A stretch of 6,142 nucleotides of DNA. Source: Clostridia bacterium (GTDB lineage: Bacteria > Bacillota > Clostridia > Oscillospirales > CAG-272). The stretch lies in assembly GCA_029010655.1 (NCBI GenBank), contig JAQXKW010000246.1, forward strand, positions 1 through 6,142, in the 5' to 3' direction. Within the stretch, counting starts at the first letter, position 1; every line of letters begins with the position of its first letter. The notes under the pieces were generated by a model. The model saw nothing but the letters and a program-made list of their open reading frames with translations. It was not told the origin of the DNA and searched no databases. Both the position numbers and the translations under genes were made by a program. This document shows, one piece after another, positions 1 through 5,080 of the stretch.

Positions 1-1617
1 CCCGTTATTCCCGTCAGCGCACGGAAAAAAACGGGACTTGAGGTGCTTATGCACGCCGTGGCGCACCATAAGGATATTGTGTCCGACAAAACGGAGCATC
101 ATCACAAAAGCGGCGCCCACCGTCACGACCATCACAGCGAGCTTGCGCTTGTGTATACAGACGAGCTTGAGGATAAAATCGACCGTGTGTCCGACAGGCT
201 CCTTGAAAAATATCCGGAAATAACAAATCTTCGCTGGTATGCCATAAAAACTCTTGAAAGAGACGAGGACACCGCGGAAAAATACCCGGTGGATATTTCC
301 GATATAGAAAAGGGCAGTCTTGAGGCGGAATTTACAAAGCAGAAATTCGATTTTATCGAGGAGGTAATAGAGGAGTGCCTTGTCAATAAAGAGGATAAGG
401 CGCAGTCCACCGACAGAATAGATAAGGTGCTCACCCACAGAGTGTGGGGCGTGCCCATATTCTTCGGCATTATGGCTTTGGTGTTTCTGCTTACCTTCAC
501 CTTGGGCGATGCGGTTAAAGGAATATTTGAAACCGTGCTGGACGGCTTTTCGGCGGCAGTTCTTTCGTGGCTCACGTCAATCGGTACAGCCGACTGGCTC
601 GTATCGCTTATAGTAGACGGAATAATTGCGGGCGTGGGCGGAATATTAACCTTTCTCCCTAATATATTCATACTGTTTGTGGCGCTGGCGTTTCTTGAGG
701 ACAGCGGCTATATGTCAAGGGTCGCGTACGTAATGGACGGTATAATGGGCTCGCTGGGGCTTTCGGGCAGAGCGTTTATCCCTATGCTTTTGGGCTTCGG
801 CTGTACGGTTCCGGCAGTAATGGCAAGCAGAACGCTGGAGGACCCGAAGGACAGACTGAAAACCATAATCGTAACCCCGTTCATGTCCTGCAGCGCAAGA
901 CTTCCCGTGTATGTACTGCTTTCGGAAATGTTTTTCGGAAAATGGGCGCCTCTTGCGGCGCTGTCCATGTACGCCTTGGGACTTTTGGTTGCCATAACCG
1001 TTGCAAAAATAATGTCCGTTGCCGATAAAAACAAAACGGAGCATTCCCTGCTTATAGAGCTTCCCGAATATAAGGCACCCTCCCTTCGCACGGTGGCAAT
1101 ATACGTGTGGGAAAAGGTAAAGGACTATCTTTCAAAGGCGGGAACGGTAATTTTCATTGCATCAATTATTCTGTGGTTTGTGCTGAACGTGGGACCCGAC
1201 GGAATGACCGAGGATATGGGAAACAGCTTCGGCGCATATCTGGGAAAAATGCTTGCACCGATTCTTCGCCCGTGCGGACTGGGTTTGTGGCAGATCGCCG
1301 TTGCGCTTATTGCGGGAATTGCCGCAAAGGAGGTTGTGGTGTCCTCCATGTCGGTGCTTTTCGGCATAACAAATATTACCTCCGCCGCAGGAATGGCGGG
1401 GCTTTCCACCCTGCTTTCGGCGGAAGGCTTTACGGCGCTTAACGCATACGCACTTATGGCGTTTGTCCTGCTTTACATACCCTGCGCCGCAACCCTCGGT
1501 ACTATACGGAACGAAACAAAAAGCACGAAAACCATGCTTTTGACCGCTCTGTTCCAGCTGTTTGTGGCATGGCTTGTATCGGCAATTATCTATAACGTAG
1601 GCAGTCTCATATTCTGA
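1..1617 (+). CDS. feoB: Ferrous iron transport protein B (FeoB), C-terminal part; 5' end outside window
   Basis: FeoB is the inner-membrane Fe(II) uptake protein, with an N-terminal GTP-binding domain, a GDI helical domain and a polytopic membrane core. The frame is open from base 1 (538 codons seen). It begins in the last part of the G domain, where the G5-like motif SARKKTG lies at 16-36, so the real start is upstream and the internal GTG at 43 is not a start. A His-rich stretch follows (97-135), then the charged helical GDI region (about 140-420). The membrane core starts near 445. It carries the Gate motifs GFGCTVP (793-813) and PFMSCSARLP (877-906), the AAKEVVVSSM segment (from 1321) and the late IPCAATLGT motif (1477-1500). 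The conserved membrane cysteines are at codons 802, 889 and 1483. The C-terminus is the usual hydrophobic helix and looks complete. No feoA is visible; it could lie upstream. Identity is very secure. Confidence 0.97.
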   Translation, partial: PVIPVSARKKTGLEVLMHAVAHHKDIVSDKTEHHHKSGAHRHDHHSELALVYTDELEDKIDRVSDRLLEKYPEITNLRWYAIKTLERDEDTAEKYPVDISDIEKGSLEAEFTKQKFDFIEEVIEECLVNKEDKAQSTDRIDKVLTHRVWGVPIFFGIMALVFLLTFTLGDAVKGIFETVLDGFSAAVLSWLTSIGTADWLVSLIVDGIIAGVGGILTFLPNIFILFVALAFLEDSGYMSRVAYVMDGIMGSLGLSGRAFIPMLLGFGCTVPAVMASRTLEDPKDRLKTIIVTPFMSCSARLPVYVLLSEMFFGKWAPLAALSMYALGLLVAITVAKIMSVADKNKTEHSLLIELPEYKAPSLRTVAIYVWEKVKDYLSKAGTVIFIASIILWFVLNVGPDGMTEDMGNSFGAYLGKMLAPILRPCGLGLWQIAVALIAGIAAKEVVVSSMSVLFGITNITSAAGMAGLSTLLSAEGFTALNAYALMAFVLLYIPCAATLGTIRNETKSTKTMLLTALFQLFVAWLVSAIIYNVGSLIF

Positions 1618-1633
1618 AAAGCTGCGGCTGCGC

Positions 1634-1671
1634 AAAAAGCCCGGGAACGGAAAACCGTCCCGAGCTTTTTT
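1634..1671. terminator. Bidirectional intrinsic terminator between feoB and the convergent kinase-like gene
   Basis: The left arm AAAAAGCCCGGGAACGG (1634-1650) and right arm CCGTCCCGAGCTTTTT (1655-1670) pair almost perfectly around an AAAA loop, with one mismatch and one bulge. The stem is GC-rich and ends in a T-run on the plus strand (1665-1671). The A-run at 1634-1638 gives the same arrangement on the minus strand. It lies 16 bases after the feoB stop and 13 bases past the end of the minus-strand gene, so it can end both transcripts. Confidence 0.9.
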
Positions 1672-1684
1672 AATGCTTCGTTTA

Positions 1685-2311
1685 TTATTCCGCCGAGGGT
1701 TCGGCACGGAAAGCGCTGCAAATAATATGGGCGGCGCTGTCAAAGCCTACGGCGGAGGTGTTGAGCATTAAATCGTAATGCTCGCGGCTGCCCCATTCCC
1801 AGTCGGTAAAGGCGGAGTAATGGCGGCTTCTTGCCCTGTCGCTTTTTGAAATAAGCTCAGACGCCTTCTTTTTGTCACAGTTGTACTGCTCTATTGCCCG
1901 TTCAAGCCGTTTTTCGGGGTCGGCGTACAGGAAAACGCTGAGCACGTCGTCTCTTTCCCTGAGAATGTAGTCCGCACATCTTCCCACAATAACGCAGGGC
2001 TTTTCTGCGTATTGAAGTATTGCTTTCTGCTGAGCTAAGAAAACCTGAGTTGTGAGAGGAGCGGCGTCGTTTGCGCTCAGGCTGAACATGTCGTAGAAAT
2101 AACTGCTGCTCATTGCAAGATTGTAGAGGAAGCTGTTACTTAGATTTTCCTCCGTTTTTTCTACGAAATCAGCGGAAAAGCCGCTCTGCTTTGCCACCTC
2201 GTCAATCAGCTCTCTGTCGTAGTACGCAATGCCAAGGCTTTCCGCAACGATTTTGCCCACGGTTCTGCCGCCGCTTCCCAGCTCACGGCCTATGGTAATA
2301 ATGTTTTTCAT
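1685..2311 (-). CDS. Cytidylate kinase-like family protein (P-loop NMP-kinase fold)
   Basis: The 208-residue protein matches the cytidylate kinase-like group (Cytidylate_kin2 type), relatives of CMP kinase whose substrate is mostly unproven. The nucleotide-binding loop is GRELGSGGRTVG (residues 8-19), with Arg16 where classical Walker A motifs have Lys; as I recall, that is usual for this group. Other typical elements are YYDRELI (30-36), VIVGRCADYIL (107-117), a LID-like DRARSRHY (158-165) and YDLMLNTSAVG (179-189). The length suits a complete single-domain kinase. The ATG (complement of 2309-2311) has a perfect AAAGGAGG seven bases upstream and a strong promoter behind it. The gene stands alone, convergent with feoB and divergent from the operon at 2461. 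A role in CMP/dCMP phosphorylation is possible, but the change in the phosphate-binding loop makes another substrate, or a regulatory role, equally open. The family call is firm; the function is not. Confidence 0.92.
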   Translation of the reverse strand: MKNIITIGRELGSGGRTVGKIVAESLGIAYYDRELIDEVAKQSGFSADFVEKTEENLSNSFLYNLAMSSSYFYDMFSLSANDAAPLTTQVFLAQQKAILQYAEKPCVIVGRCADYILRERDDVLSVFLYADPEKRLERAIEQYNCDKKKASELISKSDRARSRHYSAFTDWEWGSREHYDLMLNTSAVGFDSAAHIICSAFRAEPSAE

Positions 2312-2318
2312 AGAAACG

Positions 2319-2326
2319 CCTCCTTT
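2319..2326 (-). promoter_or_regulatory. Ribosome binding site for the kinase-like gene
   Basis: On the minus strand this reads AAAGGAGG, a full match to the anti-Shine-Dalgarno sequence, with seven bases before the ATG. It fixes the start of the cytidylate kinase-like protein. Confidence 0.9.
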
Positions 2327-2331
2327 ACTTT

Positions 2332-2360
2332 ATTATATCATAGCAAAGACCTGCTTTCAA
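2332..2360 (-). promoter_or_regulatory. Sigma-A type promoter for the kinase-like gene (extended -10)
   Basis: Reading the minus strand, -35 TTGAAA (2355-2360) and -10 TATAAT (2332-2337) are separated by exactly 17 bases. A TG one base upstream of the -10 makes it an extended -10. The predicted leader is short, about 15 bases, and contains the ribosome binding site. Confidence 0.85.
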
Positions 2361-2365
2361 TATTC

Positions 2366-2410
2366 ATTTACGGGTATAATAAAGAATAGCGCAAAGCCTT
2401 GATTTACGGG
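2366..2410 (+). repeat. Exact 9-bp direct repeat ATTTACGGG, candidate operator pair
   Basis: ATTTACGGG occurs at 2366-2374 and again at 2402-2410, 36 bases apart start to start. The first copy lies between the two divergent promoters. The second overlaps the -35 and the spacer of the plus-strand promoter. The placement suits a regulator binding site, for example for the HTH protein encoded at 3102, but that link is inference and the repeat could be chance. Confidence 0.5.
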
Positions 2411-2427
2411 AGAGTATCTGCTATAAT
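2399..2427 (+). promoter_or_regulatory. Sigma-A type promoter for the four-gene operon (extended -10)
   Basis: -35 TTGATT (2399-2404), a 17-base spacer and -10 TATAAT (2422-2427), with TG at 2419-2420 giving an extended -10. Transcription would start near 2434, leaving a leader of about 27 bases before the ATG at 2461. No other convincing promoter is seen before the genes at 3102, 3618 and 5077, so this one probably drives all four. Confidence 0.82.
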
Positions 2428-2447
2428 ACCCATATGTAAAGTATTAT

Positions 2448-2453
2448 GGGAGG
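2448..2453 (+). promoter_or_regulatory. Ribosome binding site that sets the start at 2461
   Basis: GGGAGG lies seven bases upstream of the ATG at 2461. An in-frame ATG at 2446 overlaps this site and has no ribosome binding site of its own, so the shorter reading is preferred. Confidence 0.85.
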
Positions 2454-2460
2454 TGTTTGT

Positions 2461-3054
2461 ATGAAAGCGGGAAAGATTGTAAAGAGTGTTTTTATCATTC
2501 TTTTGCTTGCGTTTTTTGCGCTGATTTTTGTTCGTATATTCATGATGGAGGACAAGCGGACTCTGAAGGAAATATACCCCACCGACGGGGCAAAAGCGGC
2601 GTATTCACAGCTTTCCGGCGACGCCTTCACCTATCATAAAATGTTCTCCGAAATCAGCTCCGACGGCTACTTTTCCGCATACGCAATGGTGTACTGCGAA
2701 AACGAAAAGGAAATGCAGCTTACCGTAAAGTATAACGACAGCCTTCTTGAAAAATATCTTTTGGGCGCAGATCCGGAGAATTTCCGCTGGGAGCTGACAG
2801 ACGGCGACGGGAACACGGTTTCTGTGGGGCGTGCGGCTGACACGGCGGAAAAATACCAGTACAATTATGAAAGAATAGTCTTTGAGGGCGTTGAAATAAC
2901 GGACGAAACCGAACTGAAGCTGAAGCTTTGCTGTGACGACGTGGATTATCCCACGGAAGGTAAGGAGCCCGACTTTTACGTTCATACTAAGGGAACGGAT
3001 TTTGAAAAATACCGCCTTTCTTCGTCTGAAAAAGAGCTTTTGGCAGAAAAATAA
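2461..3054 (+). CDS. Single-pass membrane protein with extracytoplasmic domain, unknown family
   Basis: I do not recognise the family. The 197-residue product starts with a Lys-containing N-terminus and one hydrophobic segment (residues 6-29). No clear signal peptidase or lipobox site follows, so it is probably a signal-anchored protein with residues 30-197 outside the membrane. The ectodomain is acidic and rich in Tyr, Glu and Asp. Alternating hydrophobic stretches (FSAYAMVYCENE at 71-82, EMQLTVKY at 84-91, FRWELTDGDGNTVSV at 108-122, ELKLKLCCDDVDY at 151-163) suggest a mainly beta fold, possibly a sandwich. Three cysteines lie at 79, 157 and 158. It is the first gene after the promoter at 2399-2427 and is followed 47 bases later by the HTH membrane protein, so co-transcription is likely. 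It may be a partner or sensor domain for its neighbours, but nothing in the sequence proves this. Confidence 0.85.
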   Translation: MKAGKIVKSVFIILLLAFFALIFVRIFMMEDKRTLKEIYPTDGAKAAYSQLSGDAFTYHKMFSEISSDGYFSAYAMVYCENEKEMQLTVKYNDSLLEKYLLGADPENFRWELTDGDGNTVSVGRAADTAEKYQYNYERIVFEGVEITDETELKLKLCCDDVDYPTEGKEPDFYVHTKGTDFEKYRLSSSEKELLAEK

Positions 3055-3064
3055 GCCTTGTAAA

Positions 3065-3091
3065 TTCGGCGCTGTGTGAAAAGCGCCCGAA
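3065..3091 (+). other. Intergenic RNA hairpin without T-tract
   Basis: TTCGGCGCT (3065-3073) pairs with AGCGCCCGAA (3082-3091), with a single bulged base and a loop of about eight bases. No T-run follows, so it should not terminate transcription. It sits just before the weak ribosome binding site (AAGAGGG, 3091-3097) of the gene at 3102 and might tune mRNA stability or initiation. Confidence 0.45.
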
Positions 3092-3101
3092 AGAGGGAAA
3101 A

Positions 3102-3599
3102 ATGAGTACCGTAGCAGAGAGAATTAAAGAATACAGAGAGAAAAAGGGGCTTTCCCTATCTCAGGCGGCAGAAAAACTGGAGATTTCTCCCGACGTGCTT
3201 GAAGGCTGGGAAAAGGGAGAGTTCGAGCCGGACACGCCGACGGTTTTCCGCATGGCGGAGCTTTACGGAAAAAGCGCCGATATGATACTTTTCGGGGGAG
3301 AGGGCAGAGACGCCTCCCGAACAATGTTTCCGAAAGACGCAAACCCTCAGTTTTCCGCCTTTGCGGACTGGAAGGTGCTGACGGGGGCTTTGATGATGTT
3401 CACCGGCATTGGAGGCGTGCTTCTCATGATAATGCGCGCAATCGGAGAAGGGTACGATACCGTAGGCGGTATGATAGAATACTGCGGAAAGTCCCTTCTT
3501 GTGTTCGCCGCAGTTTTCGCCGCAGGACTTGTTTTTGCCGCAGTAAGCGCCTTTTTCCGATACAGAAATCATAAAAAGAATAACAGCCGCCGTCCCTGA
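3102..3599 (+). CDS. XRE-family HTH protein with two C-terminal membrane segments
   Basis: Residues 7-64 of this 165-residue protein form a Cro/CI-type helix-turn-helix. It has RIKEYREKKGLSLSQAAEKL in the first helices, a recognition helix around ISPDVLEGWEKG (28-39), and the typical P-x-x-x-x-x-x-MAELY tail (46-55). After a linker come two hydrophobic segments, about 92-111 and 131-152, then a basic tail (RYRNHKKNNSRR). With the DNA-binding domain inside, this gives two passes and both ends in the cytoplasm, which fits the positive-inside rule. Such membrane-tethered XRE proteins are common in Clostridia, and their targets are usually unknown. The start is the ATG preceded by a modest GAGG. 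It lies 47 bases after the ectodomain gene and 18 bases before the LRR gene. It could regulate its own operon through the ATTTACGGG repeat, which is speculation. Architecture is secure; role is not. Confidence 0.93.
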   Translation: MSTVAERIKEYREKKGLSLSQAAEKLEISPDVLEGWEKGEFEPDTPTVFRMAELYGKSADMILFGGEGRDASRTMFPKDANPQFSAFADWKVLTGALMMFTGIGGVLLMIMRAIGEGYDTVGGMIEYCGKSLLVFAAVFAAGLVFAAVSAFFRYRNHKKNNSRRP

Positions 3600-3603
3600 C
3601 GGC
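3589..3603 (+). other. Small perfect hairpin covering the HTH gene stop codon
   Basis: GCCGTC (3589-3594) and GACGGC (3598-3603) form a perfect 6-bp stem with a three-base loop. The TGA stop (3597-3599) falls at the loop/right-arm edge, and the ribosome binding site of the next gene begins one base after the stem. No T-run follows. Ribosomes ending the HTH gene would melt it, which could couple the two genes' translation. Confidence 0.45.
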
Positions 3604-3604
3604 A

Positions 3605-3611
3605 AAAGGAG
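3605..3611 (+). promoter_or_regulatory. Ribosome binding site supporting a GTG start for the LRR protein
   Basis: AAAGGAG lies six bases upstream of GTG at 3618-3620. The codons directly after encode the Lys-rich n-region of the signal segment, so GTG is the start codon. Confidence 0.85.
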
Positions 3612-3617
3612 TTTCCC

Positions 3618-5006
3618 GTGAAAAAGAAAAAGAATAAGAAAATAATTCTTATATCCGTAATTTCTGCTCTTGCGGCGCTTGCCGTTGCAGGCGCGCTTGT
3701 TTGGTATTTCGTGTTCTCCGATGCGGCAAGAGCCCGCAGGCAGAACAGCGCATATACGCCGGATCGGAACCCTTCCGGCGCGGAGATTGTAAAAAAGACC
3801 GTTACCAGTAAGGATAAGCAATGGATATATGCCGTATATTCCGATGATACGGTAACGCTGACGGGGTATTCCGGAACGGCGGTGACGCTCAGCGTTCCCG
3901 AAGAAATAGACGGCTATACCGTATCCGCCATAGGGGTGGACTGCTTTAACGGCAATGCTACCCTCGAAGATGTCACTGTGCCCGAAACGGTTGTAGGGCT
4001 TGAGGGCTATGCCTTTTACGACGCACAGGCGCTGAAAAAGGTTACGCTTCCCTCGGGGCTTAAAAAAATCGGAGAGGGCGCCTTTTGCTACTGCCCGCTC
4101 CTTGAGGAAATAGTAATTCCAGACGGAATAACCGAGATACCGGACGGCGTTTTCTACGGCTGTCGGGGTCTGAAAAAGGTGGGATTTCCCGAAGGGCTGA
4201 AAGCCGTAGGCGGACACACCTTTGAGGGCTGTGAATCCCTTACGGAGATAGCTTTGCCCGAAGGGCTTGAAACTATCGGCGACAGCGCCTTTAAGGAATG
4301 CACCTCTCTTTCGTCGGCAAATCTTCCCTCAACGCTGAAGCAGATGGGAGAGTATATTTTCGATAATGCGGCGCTTTCGGAAATGGAAGTTCCCGCCGGC
4401 ATTAAAAATATTCCAACGGCTCTTTTCAGTAACTGTAAGTCCCTTGAGAAAGTAACACTTCACGAGGGACTTGAAAAGATAGGCTCCTATGCCTTCTACA
4501 ACTGCGAAAAGCTTTCACAGGTGTCGCTTCCCTCTACCGTAAAGGAGCTGGGAGACTATGCCTTCTGCTGCTGCTACGGATTGGAGAGCTTCACCTTCTC
4601 ACGGCTTGAAACGATAGGAAACTATGCTTTTTCCGACTGCTCCGCCCTGAAAAACGTGGAATATCCCGACAGCTTAGACTATATCCCCCCCTATTGCTTT
4701 GCAGGCTGTTCGGCGCTTACCGAGTTTAATTTCCCCGACAGCATAACGCAAATCGGGGATTACGCTTTTGCCTTAGGCAACGGTATTACAAAAATTGAAC
4801 TGCCGGAAAAATTAGAGTACATTGCGCCCTATTCTTTTGCCAAAATGGAAAAGCTGCAGTATGTTTACGTTCCGGACAGCGTTACCCAGTTCGGCGAATG
4901 CTGGCTTGCAGGATCTGACAAGGTAGTGGTGCATTGCTCGGAAAAATCAACCGCATACGATTACGCTGCCGCCAATAAAATTCCCGTTGAAACCACGGCG
5001 GAATAA
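3618..5006 (+). CDS. BspA-like leucine-rich repeat (LRR_5) protein, membrane-anchored or secreted
   Basis: The 462-residue protein opens with a very basic n-region (MKKKKNKK) and one hydrophobic segment (9-33), so it is exported. No lipobox and no clear cleavage site are seen, so an uncleaved anchor is likely. A linker leads to the N-cap typical of LRR_5 proteins (about 70-113, containing VPEEIDGYTVSAIG). Then come 14 tandem units of 22-24 residues (114-434) on the pattern xLxxVxLPxxLxxIGxxAFxxC. The end cap, with the usual HCSEKSTAYDYAAANKIP ending, is at 439-456. Unit 10 (GLESFTFSRLETIGNYAF...) is one residue short and lacks the proline. There is no sortase motif or cell-wall-binding module. 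Family members mediate adhesion or protein binding at the surface of host-associated bacteria; the ligand here is unknown. It is co-directional with the HTH gene, 18 bases away, and is followed after 70 bases by the radical SAM gene. Confidence 0.95.
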   Translation: MKKKKNKKIILISVISALAALAVAGALVWYFVFSDAARARRQNSAYTPDRNPSGAEIVKKTVTSKDKQWIYAVYSDDTVTLTGYSGTAVTLSVPEEIDGYTVSAIGVDCFNGNATLEDVTVPETVVGLEGYAFYDAQALKKVTLPSGLKKIGEGAFCYCPLLEEIVIPDGITEIPDGVFYGCRGLKKVGFPEGLKAVGGHTFEGCESLTEIALPEGLETIGDSAFKECTSLSSANLPSTLKQMGEYIFDNAALSEMEVPAGIKNIPTALFSNCKSLEKVTLHEGLEKIGSYAFYNCEKLSQVSLPSTVKELGDYAFCCCYGLESFTFSRLETIGNYAFSDCSALKNVEYPDSLDYIPPYCFAGCSALTEFNFPDSITQIGDYAFALGNGITKIELPEKLEYIAPYSFAKMEKLQYVYVPDSVTQFGECWLAGSDKVVVHCSEKSTAYDYAAANKIPVETTAE

Positions 5007-5023
5007 CTCTTTTTGAAGCAAAA

Positions 5024-5080
5024 ATGAGTAAAGTCAGACGGAGCGTCGAAAAATCCGACGGGAAAGCCTTTGATAAATGA
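5024..5080 (+). other. Possible 18-codon mini-ORF overlapping the radical SAM start (ATGA)
   Basis: An ATG at 5024 opens an 18-codon frame (MSKVRRSVEKSDGKAFDK). Its TGA (5078-5080) overlaps the ATG (5077-5079) of the next gene as ATGA, a classic coupling junction. There is no good ribosome binding site before 5024 and no recognised peptide family, so it may be accidental. It matters because the downstream gene also lacks a strong ribosome binding site. Confidence 0.2.
5044..5060 (+). other. Small intergenic hairpin upstream of the radical SAM gene
   Basis: CGTCG (5044-5048) pairs with CGACG (5056-5060) around a seven-base A-rich loop. No T-run follows. It ends next to the weak GGGAAAG that may serve as ribosome binding site for the ATG at 5077. 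Confidence 0.35.

Noticed and set aside
43..51. GTG at 43 or ATG at 49 as the FeoB start
   Set aside because: The same frame is open to base 1 and the upstream codons encode the conserved end of the G domain (PVIPVSARKKTG), so the gene begins outside the window.
132..1091. Minus-strand frames inside feoB (132-671 and 708-1091)
   Set aside because: They are shadows of a conserved membrane protein, Ser-rich and without domains or start signals.
1162..1743. Minus-strand frame of 193 codons running through the feoB end, the terminator and into the kinase-like gene
   Set aside because: It crosses the bidirectional terminator and overlaps two real genes; its composition is basic and low in pattern.
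2375..2380. A second TATAAT on the plus strand as another promoter
   Set aside because: No acceptable -35 is found 15-19 bases upstream, so it is probably chance in an AT-rich spacer.
2423..2450. Hairpins ATAATAC/GTATTAT and CCCATA/TATGGG near the first operon gene as a riboswitch-like switch
   Set aside because: The predicted transcription start (near 2434) lies within or after the left arms, so the RNA would lack most of them; the leader is too short for a riboswitch.
2446..2460. Upstream in-frame ATG (2446) for the ectodomain protein
   Set aside because: It overlaps the GGGAGG site that serves the ATG at 2461 and has no ribosome binding site of its own; it would add five residues before the basic n-region.
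3156..4217. Long open frame (353 codons) on the minus strand across the HTH and LRR genes
   Set aside because: It lies antisense to two well-supported genes, has an odd Gly/His/Cys/Arg-rich composition with no recognisable domain, and has no promoter or ribosome binding site. It is a by-product of codon bias in the repeats.
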